From positions 20,318,001 to 20,382,000 of the forward strand of contig CM020511.1 of assembly GCA_009823395.1 (NCBI GenBank): a DNA stretch of 64,000 nucleotides. The letters are read 5' to 3'. This DNA comes from Thamnaconus septentrionalis (taxonomy: Eukaryota > Chordata > Actinopteri > Tetraodontiformes > Monacanthidae). Position 1 is the stretch's first letter. Each line of letters starts with the position of its first letter. Position numbers and translations under genes: made by a program. Below, piece by piece: positions 49,839-60,702 of the stretch. The notes beneath the pieces were generated by a model. The model searched no databases. It was not told where the DNA came from and saw only the letters and a program-made list of their open reading frames with translations.

Positions 49839-52800
49839 CGTATATACATACACATATATAAATACAAAGTATACCGATACCAAGTATCCAGGTTTGGGTG
49901 CGCAGGCCACCGTAGCTCACTGGCAAACTCAGTAGGGGGAGGGAGAGTGAAAGACGCTGTGATCTAAAATGCAACCACTTGATGCTGCCGTTTCTTCTTC
50001 AAAATCTCTAATATTACACACCGAACCTTTAACTATAGTTCAAATTAGTCTGTATTATACTCAAAGTAGGCTAATGATTGTGTCTCTAACACCATGATTG
50101 ACTGCAAATGTAACAGTAGCAAGGCCTTGGTTTACCATAAGCCTTGGCTTCTTACCTATCCGTTTCATTTGTATGTGTGTCATTCATACGACATAAACCA
50201 TCATTCCAGGCTTCATGTTGAAAGCGACGGGGGAGGAGAGCGAAAGGTGATAAATCACCCAGAAATAAACGCAGACCAAATGTGGGGGGGAAAAAAAGGG
50301 GAAGAGAAATGCATCTTTCAGAGATGCACCAAATGTTTCTCAATGCAAAAAAACCCAGAAGTGAATCACTCCCCGGTCGTATAAACACGGCTGACGGCTG
50401 CTGGACGCGTTGAACCGTGACATGTGTAAATAAAGCCGACTCATCGATGAGAGTCTGGGAGGATGAAAAGACCATTCAGCCTTCACGAGGGACGTGAGCC
50501 TCATTTTCCTGCGCTTCGGCCACGCAGGGAGGTGCCTGGAGATCCTAATTACCGCCAAATGTCACTAGTATCTGCGTGGAGAGGGTGGAGCTCTGATGTC
50601 ATGCCGAGCGTTACGATCAGCCGGAGCCGCGAGACGTAGCTGAGTAGCTGCTGAGGAGCGACGTGCAGCAGCGCTTTGACGTCTTTTCTCACGCCGCCTC
50701 TGCCACCGAGGTGCCGTCAGTGGAAAAAAGAAAAAAAGGAAGAAAAAAAAGAACCCGCCCAGCGACTCCCAGTCCTGACCGACCGCCAGAGCTCAACACC
50801 CATGTGTGAACGGAAGTGCTTGCTGCAAAGCGAGCGTGGGAGCTGGAGAGCAGCGCCTTGCCACCGACTCACACGTCCACCTTATTTCAGTGCGAAACCA
50901 CTTCCTCCTGGCAAGACCCACTGCAGCACTGCTGCTGTCTGCTGCACATGTGGTTTGGACCAGGTGTGTGTTTGGTCTTCATCCTCAAAGAGTGAAAGTG
51001 TGTGTGTGTGTGTGTGTGTGTGTTCGTGTCTGATCTACTTACTGAGGTAACCTTGCGACTCTTTCTGCATAGTGGTGATGGGACAGTCCTTGTGTGTGAG
51101 GAGGAGCTGCTTGAGTTGGGTCACCTCGTTCTTCAGCATGGTCACTTCATTCTGAGGTGCAGGAAAAACACCAGGAGTGAAAGACTTGATCGCGCAGGGG
51201 GGAACTTTACAGTAATGCCGCATGAAGAGTGGGTTTACGCTATGTCCTTGGAATTAACTGAAATCCAAACTGGACGCGCAATCCTGAAAGTCCCCATGTG
51301 TCAGACTGTTTTTGAGAAAGGAATGTCGCAAAAAGTGTTTCTGTTTTCTGATGGGCCACTTCATCTCATTTCTTTCATCTTCTCATATCTTACAACATTC
51401 CATCCATTCATCCATCCGTCCATTTTCAATAGCCGCTTCTTCCTGAGGTCAGGGTCTCGGGGGTCTGCTGGAGCCTCTCCCAGCTGTCATAGGGTGAAGA
51501 CAGGGTGACACCCTGGACCAGTGGCCACTTCATGGCAGGGTCACACAGACACGCAGAGACAAACCACCATTCACACTCACATACACGCCTACGGACAATT
51601 TAGAGTTTCCAATTGACCTCACATGCATGTTTTTGGACTGTGGGAGGCAGCAGGAGAACCAGTACGTATGTACAATGATGATCTATTTTTCTATTTTCTG
51701 ATTATGATGCCTTTCCTCTGCATGTCTAAGACAGAAACACCCGAGTCAAATTTGTAGCACTATAAGTAGAATTCCTAGATTCTAATCTGATTTTGACTCT
51801 GATTTCGTTTTATACCAGTTATGATAAGAGGGGGAAAACATGACGTCTGTCTTGTTGCCATCTGGCCTGTTTTGCATCATCTTGCATCGTTGTTTCCCTC
51901 GTCAGTCACCGCAAGAACTCCTTTTACTGCAGTACTTCTTTCAGCAATACCATTCTGTTTGCGTACCTGAAGCTGCATGTTGGTCTGCGTCAGCTCCTCC
52001 GCCTTCTTCTCCAGAGACATCACCCACACTTTTCTCTTCTGCCTGCACCTGGTTGCCGCCGCCCGGTTTCTCTCCAGGAACTTCCGCCGCCGCTCGTCCG
52101 GGTCCTCGTCCGCCACCCGCCTGCGGCGCCCGCTGCTGGCCGTCGGCGACTGCAGCGTCTGCGTGGGCTGCATGTGTTGCGTGGCGGGCGACATCTGAAA
52201 GGTGGGAAAAAAAAATAAATAAAAAAGCAGTTGAGGCGAGCGAGTGCAAGGGTGGGGAAACTTTTGGAGTGGTGGGGCTACAGTGGGTTCGAGAATTTGA
52301 CAGAGGGGCCGGAGCAGCAGCAGATGGATGGAGTGTTTTGGTGACCTGCCTCATATAAGAAAGAAATATATCATGAGATATGTACAAAACATGTGCTGTC
52401 CAATTTTAAGTGGACAACAGCGTTACAACAAAATCAATAACTGTGTTTCCAGGACCCCGAGAATTGCGCAAAACCTAAATATGGCAATAAAAACCTGTTG
52501 ATGGAAACAGCCAAACTTCAAAAATCCTCTCAAATATGGCTGAAAGGTTTTGACGCTCTCATGAGGTGGTTTTTCACACATATCCATATAGAGGTATATC
52601 GCAAAAGTGTCATGGAAACACTTTGTTCACATTTACGCGTCAGTGGACGTGACGTACGGGGTCACGTGACCAGTTCACTGACCAGTGAAAATGGTGTGTT
52701 TTGTTTGGACGGAGGAGGAGATGGAATATTTTTTTTAAAGTAATCAATGAGAAAAATGTAACAACCATTTTTGACAGCAAACATTGAAACGCAGATTTAT

Positions 52801-54832
52801 GGCAAAACGTTTTGTACCTCCATCCTCCTCACCGTGGGGTCTGGTGGGAAGAGATTTGACCAGAATTACGGCCGATGCGCTTCACACCATTCAATGGAAA
52901 CGCCTGCAAATCACAATTGTACTTTTGTCGAAATTTTAGAAATATCGCTTTTATTTTGCAAAAAACTGTCATGGAAACACAGCTACTGTCTTTGAAGCCC
53001 CAAGGTATTTATCTCTTTACTGAAACGACTCTTAAAACACTGAAAAAAATTGATGAAATACAGCTATTTCATGGCTTATAATTTATTCAAGTTGGACGGG
53101 CCGGATTAAAAATCTTAGCAGGCTGCATATGGCCCCCGGGCCGTAGTTTGCCCATGCCTCAGCTAGTGGGTGGGCGTGTCTGTCTGTCATTTCCTATCCC
53201 ACACACCTGCAACCTGCCCTGCTGCACCAAGAAGTGCACGCACACACACACACACACACGTCCCCAGCTAATTCCACGTCTGGTGACATCACCCTGAGGG
53301 GTGACAGCGAGGCAGTGAGTGACTGGCTCGATTCAGCAGCCTGCCCACCTTGTTAAAGAGGTGTCGGGAGGGACGGCAGTTTTTCCGACGCCCACCTCCA
53401 GTGCGCACGAGCAGCCCCAGGCGCTCAAAAGACTCGATTCTGTGGCGGCTCACGCACCAGGACGGATCTTGGCGTGTTCTTGGCGAGGCCAAGCTTTTCC
53501 AGTCTTCAGGTCGTTACCACTTTATGGCAGCGACGGGGAAGGGAAAAAAACAAGGCGGCTTTAACGGCCCTTCAGAGTGCCTTGTTGTTGTTTTAATGCC
53601 CTAATTACACATTTTGGTGCATAAAGTGAATTGCACTTCTCGTTTAAAATCCTCCGTATTCTGCACATGGAGCAAAGGGCCAAAGCGCGATAGTGGTTTG
53701 AGAAGTTGAGAGCTGCTTCCCTTCAAACAGAAGCGCCATTCTACACGTTTAAACCACCTCTGGGTCATTAGCCCGAGTTGGTTGAGGTGTTCACCCCCAG
53801 ACGATTTATGTCACAGCGTTCCCCGGCCACAAAATGGCGGGTCGCCGTCAAAAATAAAAATAAAATCAAGGTCCCGGGCGGCTTTAATGAAGGGCCGATT
53901 TAAGGCTCCGGCCGTCTCGCAGTGACCTGCAGCTGACCAGTCTGCGAGGGGAAACTTACCTTTGAGACGGTTGCCAGGAAACTGGTCGGTATTACGGACG
54001 GGGCGAGAGGGGAAAATGGGCTCACCTATTGACACGGCGTGAAAGGGAAGCTTCATTTCTGCCGCGATTTATGTCAAAAACCGCTAATGGCGGCCTTCAG
54101 AAAACGGCTTCCAGAACCACTAGAGCACCGCCTTGTTTTATTGCAGGTTTTCAGCGTGACGCGCAGGTAGCGGCGGGCCGCGCATCTCACGTCTAGGCCT
54201 TCGATGACGTCGCACTTGGTCCTACCTATACTAATGCACCTCATAATGCCTCCAGTACTGTCAAAACAAAGTTTGGATAAACCCAGCAAACGTATGCTGG
54301 TTTGTCCAATAAACTGCCGAGACAAGACCGAGTAAAAATGACTTTGAGTCCGAGACCCTTGAAAAGTGGTCCGGAGGCCGGTGGTCCGGAAGCCGGTGGT
54401 CCGGAGCGCTGCAACACGAGCTGCAGCTCTGCAAGAGGGGAAGAAACAGTGACTCACGTGTGACGAGGAGTGCATGGGCGGGTGCGGCGAGGTCTGGTGC
54501 GGGTGCCCGCCGCCGCCGTGCAGGTGGGGGTTGTGGGAGTTGTGGTGGGGGTTGTGGCCCTGGGGGGGGTGGTGGTGGGCGCCCTGGCCCTGGCCGTGGC
54601 CCTGGCCGTGGTGGTGGTGGTGGTGGTGGCCCTGGCCGTGGTGCTGGTAGGCGTGGGGCGGAGCTTGCAGGTGCTGGTGCTGGTGCGAGTGCATGTTGTG
54701 GTGGTGGGCGGCGGCGGCGGCGGCGGCGCCGGGCTCCTGCCGCGACGACATCATCTCCATCATGTGACCCATGGAGTTCATGTTGCCGTTGGCGATGGTG
54801 CCCGGGTGGTGCGACAGCGCGGCCTTTAGCCT
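49461..54832 (-). CDS. creb5: CREB5 (CRE-BPa) bZIP transcription factor, C-terminal exons
   Basis: CREB5 is an ATF2-family factor that binds CRE sites as a homodimer or with JUN. Four 3' coding exons: 54458-54832, 51967-52194, 51043-51151 and 49461-49615. Exon one starts RLKAALSHHPGTIANGNMNS and MGHMMEMMSSRQ, then an Ala/His/Gly/Gln-rich tract and QTSPHPPMH. Exon two has MSPATQHMQPTQT and the bZIP basic region (DERRRKFLERNRAAATRCRQ, KRKVWVMSLEKKAEEL). Exon three completes the zipper (LKNEVTQLKQLLLTHKDCPI). The last gives SPESSPAGSPAPACSQQQV and ends HRTDINTIH. The zinc finger and activation domain exons lie beyond 64000. ATF2 and ATF7 have different C-termini. An a/b duplicate label cannot be decided. 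Confidence 0.96.
49787..50032. mobile_element. TTAA-flanked MITE with 13-17 bp terminal inverted repeats
   Basis: The left end (ttaaaggtccggtgtgt, 49787-49803) and the inverted right end (50016-50032) match at 16 of 17 positions. TTAA lies at both outermost positions. The (TG)n array at 49799-49836 grows directly out of the left repeat. The interior is non-coding and lies in the last creb5 intron. TTAA suggests a piggyBac-type target site, but it could be part of the repeat. Confidence 0.8.
50999..51022. repeat. (TG)n microsatellite
   Basis: About 24 bases of TG lying 20 bases from the 5' splice site of the 51043-51151 creb5 exon. Confidence 0.9.
51400..51662 (-). mobile_element. Truncated non-LTR retrotransposon 3' end, RTE/Rex3-like
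   Basis: Read on the minus strand it runs from a conserved block (ctcccacagtccaaaaacat), through ggctccagcagacccccgag, to a terminal (GGAT/GATG)n tail. This arrangement is very common in teleost genomes. Only the 3' end is present, with no reverse transcriptase. It lies in a creb5 intron in the same orientation as the gene. Clade assignment is from memory. Confidence 0.55.
52247..53160. mobile_element. hAT-like non-autonomous element, interrupted
   Basis: The left end CAAGGGTGGGGAAACT and the right end (reverse complement GAGGCATGGGCAAACT, 53145-53160) both resemble the hAT end consensus CAGGGGTGGGCAAACT. The flanks are AGCGAGTG (52239-52246) and AGCTAGTG (53161-53168), an 8-bp target-site duplication with one mismatch, as hAT insertion requires. 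No transposase is seen. A second element sits inside. Confidence 0.75.
52441..52982. mobile_element. Nested MITE with CTGTGTTTCCA ends
   Basis: The ends ctgtgtttccaggac (52441-52455) and its inverted partner (52968-52982) match at 14 of 15 bases. Further internal 'atggaaaca' motifs occur at about 52503 and 52612. It lies wholly within the hAT-like element and is therefore the younger insertion. The target-site duplication is unclear. Superfamily not assigned. Confidence 0.7.
53240..53259. repeat. (CA)n microsatellite
   Basis: Short CA run in a creb5 intron. Confidence 0.85.
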
Positions 54833-55110
54833 CTGCACGGGCGGGAGAGAGAGGACGCGCGGTTAGCATGATGTGAGAGTCCTGCTGGTTGTCAACAATA
54901 ACGGGGGGAAAACGCGTCCACGCGCTGACGGCGAGATGACAAACGGCCTCGTAAATCCGCACGTCAGGGGAACAAATCAAAGCCACTTAGGCCGTCCTCT
55001 GTCTCTCCTTCAGCCTGTCATCCCCCTTTACCTCCATGATGGCTGTCCTGCCTGTCCCTCCTCTCCATATTCATAATGGCCTCTCTCCTCTCCCCTCCCG
55101 TCCTCTCCGA

Positions 55111-55114
<4 letters not shown>

Positions 55115-55194
<80 letters not shown>
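55115..55194. repeat. (GT)n microsatellite
   Basis: 80 bases of uninterrupted GT dinucleotide. Confidence 0.97.
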
Positions 55195-55195
<1 letters not shown>

Positions 55196-55316
55196 TGGAC
55201 GTGAGATAATCTTGCTGGTAACGTGTTAGTCTGAGGCTGCTCCCTTGCGGTTGACCCCAGCAGGGAGGTTTGTTTCTTTAACCATGTGGTCTGACTGCCC
55301 CTGACTCAGAGTGACG

Positions 55317-55321
55317 GTGTG

Positions 55322-55370
<49 letters not shown>
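55317..55370. repeat. (GT)n microsatellite
   Basis: About 54 bases of GT with one GC interruption. Confidence 0.96.
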
Positions 55371-55372
<2 letters not shown>

Positions 55373-55757
55373 ACTGTTTACTGTAGGCACCTCTCCTCAA
55401 GAGCATGTTTTCTCAGGCTTCACATGAAGGCGACCGCAGGACGGTGGTCCGGGAGGAGGGGAATAAATCCTCCTGCGAATACACCAGCGGGAAAACACGC
55501 TTCGCCCGCCGCACTGAAACCCAGACTAAATAGAACACGAAAGCACAACGGCTGGTTTTCTGTCAATCCCAATTTTGGGATGAAATGGTCTGCAAATGGT
55601 CTATGAGTTCAACAACAATTTACAAACACTGAGAGGCCGCCGTACATTCAAAATTCAAAGCAAACAGTTTAGAAGCGAAACCAAAAAAACGAAGATGTTC
55701 ACGTTCAAGGCTACTGTTGTGAATTCCACAAAGTTAAATTCTTCTTCCCAACGTTCC

Positions 55758-55760
<3 letters not shown>

Positions 55761-55835
<75 letters not shown>
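55761..55835. repeat. (CT)n microsatellite
   Basis: About 75 bases of CT dinucleotide, a pure polypyrimidine tract. Confidence 0.97.
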
Positions 55836-55839
<4 letters not shown>

Positions 55840-55992
55840 TGCTCCCTTCCCCCTTCTCCCAGCTGCTGTCAGCAAGTCCACGCTGAGTCCAGGGCTCCAT
55901 ATCTTTTAACAACCTTCGCATTCATGATTCCCATTGGGAATGGCATCCAGCTGGTCTGGATCACTACACTGGGACATGAGTGGAGCCCTTTA

Positions 55993-56108
<116 letters not shown>

Positions 56109-57241
56109 TGTCCATGAACAGAGAGGTTGATTTTTTTCAGCAAGAGGGAAGAGACAAAGTCAAATAAATCACTTTTAAAGGAAACAGGCAAAAGAAAACC
56201 AATGGAATTCCACTTAACACGACTGCTATACTTGCTATGCTTTAAAAACCTGTACGTGTGTGTGTGCAGTGTGTAAGTAGAGTGTTGTCAAAGCCGTCCT
56301 TACTCAGCGTGAGTGATACTGGCGGAGTGAAATTATGACCTTGCCGAGCCTGTTTTGGCTGAGTGCAGTTTCTGCTTGTCAATCGAACGCAGCCTCCCGG
56401 GACGATGTTCAACAGCCGGCGACCCGCAACCAACCAACCGCCCAACCAGCCGGCTGAGGAGAGCAGGATCAGCTCAGGAGGGTCAGTGAGGTCTTTCTTT
56501 AAAAACAACAACACACACATCCAGCCTATTAGCTTTGACTTGTCTCTGGCTTCACCGTTGTGTCTCTCTGCCTTGGCTTTGTCTATTTGTTGGAACTCCT
56601 CAGCGTCCACATGTCTGTCCTCCACATGAGCGGCCAGCTGAGGGTTAACACAACACTGTCTTACACTAACATATGCAGCGGGTGGACGCCAGCTTGCAGC
56701 TGTCTGTCAAAGTACAGTCGCAGCGAGACCAACTGATGGCCTCAGAAGAACCTCAGACGGCGGCAAAAGTTAGAATGTTGCTACAATTAACAGCCAAACA
56801 TTGTCCAAAGCTCACTTGGTATCTTTTAATACACGAAGAAGCACAAAACAACAACAAAAAACCAACAAAGAGCTTGTTGAGAGGTGAGAGAAAATGAATG
56901 AAAGCGAGCTTACAGATATCAATCATCCCGCCGCCGCTGACAAGGACACCTTCCGCACTGCACAGGATGAGCTCTGACACTGACAGCCCGGGAATTAGCC
57001 ACCTCCCGTGAGGCTTGTCAGTCAGCACCGAGGAGCCGCTGAGCTGAGTGAGGGCCCGCCCCCTCCTCCTGCACTGGACGGAGCCAATCACAGCTCAGCA
57101 AATCTCCTGCCGCTGGAGGAAACTATCACCTGTGCAAAGAGCGAAGACCAAGGGAGGAATCCTCGGGGCTGACGCCTGACTCGCTCCGCTGCTAGTTCAG
57201 GGCCTCGCTGAAGATGCCTATGACCCACCCAGGCTGCAGCA

Positions 57242-57290
57242 TGGGGGGGTTGGGGGAGGGGGAGTAGGGGTGGGGGGGCGTGGGGGTAGA
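57242..57290 (+). repeat. G-run cluster with quadruplex potential
   Basis: Seven or more runs of four to seven G separated by short T/A/C linkers, in the creb5 intron. Confidence 0.85.
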
Positions 57291-58394
57291 TTAGATGGCT
57301 TCTTGTCTTTCCGTCCTCACACGCCTTCAGCCACCGAGACAGCCAGCGCTCGTTTATCAGCGTCTCTGGGAAGATCCCAGCTGGCCGGGGGTGTCGCTGC
57401 TATCTGCTCCATTAATTCAATTAGCCGGCGATGGACCAAGGCTGCGAGCTGCAGCGGCTGGGTGGCCTCGCAGCTCCGAGGGGCCACCCTGTGCGAGTCC
57501 GGGGTGGCCGTCGCTGTAAACAGGGGGCCGCACAGCAATTGTGACGTACCACAGAGAAGAGCGCAGCAGTTCAGTCACACGGAGACCAATAAGACGGGAC
57601 AATATTTACGCCCGTCGATGTGAGTCTGCGTGTGTGACAGTGAGAGTCCTGCAGCAACAAGAGATAACAGCAGAGAGGGAAAACAGAGGAGAAAGCCTAC
57701 CGTGATAAACTGATTCCTGACCTGGCGGCTGAACCAGCTTCTGCTCCGTGTGTACTTAGAGCTCCAGTGCAGCTTAACCCAGCGAGCAGGGTTGTGAGGG
57801 TGAGGGGGGCATAAAAAACATAAGTCTTTGTATCCCACCCGGACCACAGTGACGCAACTCCGGAGCGTTTAGCAGCGTCGATGATGAGCGGCCTGTGATT
57901 CCCAAACACCTTCATCAGCTCCCTAATGGCTCCTTTAACACACGGTTGTATCGGGCCGAGACTGTGATAAGCGCCGGGCCTTAACCACCACGTGCATTTT
58001 CACCTTAATGACACACGCTTACATATGCATTTCGCCTCGCGGCAACAATGGCCACGATTGGGAAAACAGTCATTAGAGCGGCGCAGGTGCTCCGGTCGTG
58101 GCCCGCCGCCGTCTGCTGGTGTTGGAAGCGTGGACGTGTTCAGTGTGAGAAATATCGTCAATATTCAGGAGGGTCCACATCCTCCTGATTGTTACTCAAT
58201 ACCATATCTAAATGTATTTAACATCCAGGAGGCCTGTAATTACCTTGCAATATTTCATCGATGCAACTTTGTAGCGTTTTTGAATCAACATTACCTTTTA
58301 GTCAAGTGTAAACCTGGACTCTATTCCCTTTTGTGAATAATATTTAAAAATATTCTATTAGGCAGGGTGAAATTTTAGTGACCATTTGTGACAA

Positions 58395-58930
58395 TAATAT
58401 ATCATCTTTCAGGGGCTCTAATGGGTTAATGGGGCCCCCTGTATTTCGCACACTGGACGTATCATAAGAACTGGATAGCAAACTGGCAATAGGGCGGCGC
58501 TAGTGGCCACTCAAGGTACTGCACTCCAAAAAGCGCTTTTCCTCTAGACCGCAATACAAAAAGAAACGGCTCTATACCGGCTGACAAGGACGACTGCGGC
58601 CTGAAACACGGTTCGTGATAAATCTTTATACAGTTTCTACAGTTTTTATGTCACGGACTTTTAATCTTTCTGAAAATGTGTTCAGGTCTAGAAAATCCCC
58701 CAGAAAAGAGTTTATTCGCAGCGTGACGTCACGGCGTCGTACATGCTGTGTCTCGGCTCGTTCTGATTGGCTGATGCGTCCCGGTGCATAAAGTGAGCGA
58801 CAGAGGCATGATGGGAAGTGGCGCTACTGCACGTGCTCTCTAATGGAGCGAGTAATGTGGAGTGAGCGGCCTGGAAGGCAAAAAGTTTTCGGCGTATGCG
58901 GTGGGTTGAAGCAACTCCATTGAAATGAAT
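58395..58930. mobile_element. Possible transposon-derived repeat
   Basis: Segments such as 'ggggctctaatgggttaatg' and 'ctccattgaaatgaatggg' resemble interspersed repeats of fish, but no terminal repeats or target duplications were identified. Low confidence. Confidence 0.25.
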
Positions 58931-59204
58931 GGGCAACCTTATTAAACGTTGGTGGGTGGGGGCAGGGGTGGGGGCAGGAGGAGCGGGAGAGGGGGCTTGA
59001 GCAGAGAGGAAACAAGAGGATGAGCGACGGCGCTGAGACGTGTCTGTCGGCCGACGATGAATCCATGCGATAACACGCACTTGACACTACATTAATGCAT
59101 CCTGCCAGCTAGTAAGACTATTGATTTTCCCATTGTCGGAACACAATCCCTGAATCAGCCGTCTTTTCGCCCCCCCGAGAGGGGAGGGGGCGGGGCGTCA
59201 CCTC

Positions 59205-59330
59205 GGTGACCTTTGCCCCTCTCCACTCCCGCCACTCCTTTATTCCAGCTCCCCTTGCATTTATGTGGTTTTCCAGGGAAACCAGGTGATCGGCCATTAA
59301 TGATATTTATTAATGGTCGCGTCTTCTCCC
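59205..59330. promoter_or_regulatory. Candidate conserved non-coding element in creb5 intron
   Basis: A non-repetitive island with an 8-bp inverted repeat CCATTAAT (59294-59301) / ATTAATGG (59309-59316) around GATATTT. The layout suits paired homeodomain binding. Conservation cannot be judged from one sequence. Confidence 0.3.
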
Positions 59331-60247
59331 GACGCGTCGGGGTGGGGGTGGGGTGGCGATGAGGGGGGTGGGCTTTGAGTGATGTCCCTCTGAGTGCTCC
59401 GGGCACATCCTGAGAAGACACTCAGGTTTCTCCCCTCGCCAGATGACTTCATATCTATTAACCCTGGGCGGAGGGAGCGGGAGCGCGGCGCAGGTACAAT
59501 GGGAGAGCGGACCACTCCCCTCGTCTGCCGGGTGGGTAAATCAAAGCGGCCGGGGTCGGGGTGAGCACTTTTATTCCCCTTAAAAGTGGAGCGTCGCACC
59601 ATCAGGGGACCTGTGGCCCTCTGGCGCCGCTGCAGGTGAGACAGATTTAACCGGGCGGCCGAGTCGCGGTTTAAGTGCGAAGTGGTGGTGGGTGGGTGGT
59701 GGTGGGGGTTGGGGGTGAAAAAGAAATGATAAAAAAAAAAGTAAAGATCACACAATACTTGAAAATTGAGATCTTCCACTTGGCTTTAAAGAGTCCGCTG
59801 AGAAACGGTAATGCTTCCATCTATTTTCAGCAGCTTTTTATTTGATTTCCTTTCCGGTCAACCGTTCACTGCTGCTGCAGAAACACTCACTCTGCTCTTG
59901 TGATTTCTCACTCTGTGTGTGTGTGTGTGTGCATGTGTGCATGTGCGTGTGTGCGCGCGCGCGAGTTTGCGAGCCTCACTCTAAAAGCTGACCTGCGTTC
60001 AAACATCTGCAGTTGAAAGCATGGCCGCGCTGCCTTGGTGCCTCTGCCAAGAGGCGCTGGGAGGATCTCATTCCAGCCTCATCCGCAGCAATGCCCACCA
60101 GTGGCTGTCTGCAGAGCCCACTCAGCCGCCCGGACCTCCACACCCCCCATTAGTGCTACTTTTTTAGATTTCCCTCTCGCCCAGAGAGGCTGTAACATCC
60201 CTGGTTCTCTCTCTCGCCCTCTCCCTCTCTCTCTTTCTCCCTCACAC

Positions 60248-60269
60248 GCACACACACACACACACACAC
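60248..60269. repeat. (CA)n microsatellite
   Basis: Short CA run after a polypyrimidine-rich stretch. Confidence 0.85.
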
Positions 60270-60436
60270 CTCATCCCTGTTACTTTGCTCCCTCCTCCTC
60301 CTTCTCCTCCTTCTCCTCATCCTCCTCCTGCTCCCTCTGCTTTGCCAAGAGCTGGGGACTGTTAAACTGATTTCCTCGGGGAGCGGCGAGGCAGACAGTC
60401 TGATGGGAGCGCTGGGCTTTAATGTCAACCCTCCCC

Positions 60437-60438
<2 letters not shown>

Positions 60439-60467
<29 letters not shown>
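60439..60467. repeat. (CA)n microsatellite
   Basis: About 29 bases of CA in the creb5 intron. Confidence 0.93.
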
Positions 60468-60471
<4 letters not shown>

Positions 60472-60645
60472 TCACTCCGCCGCCTCGCCGCCTCCGCAGC
60501 TCTACACTCTTTTCTCAGGTTCTGGGCCAAAAACTGCCAAACTGATCAGAGACGGGCCCCAGAAAAAAACAGACGGCGTTCTCGCGGCGCTCCGGCGCTG
60601 GCTGGCTCGGGGAGGATGGGGAGGAGGCGGGGGAGGGGAAGGGGG

Positions 60646-60664
60646 AGCAGCAGCAGCAGCAGCA

Positions 60665-60699
<35 letters not shown>
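60646..60699. repeat. Compound (AGC)n(AG)n repeat
   Basis: About eight AGC triplets pass directly into about 32 bases of AG dinucleotide. Confidence 0.95.

Positions 60700-60702
<3 letters not shown>

Noticed and set aside
54460..54876. Long open frames on the + strand (Gly/Ala/Arg-rich and Val-rich)
   Set aside because: They are the antisense of the low-complexity CREB5 exon and arise from its codon bias. They have no splice context or family likeness.
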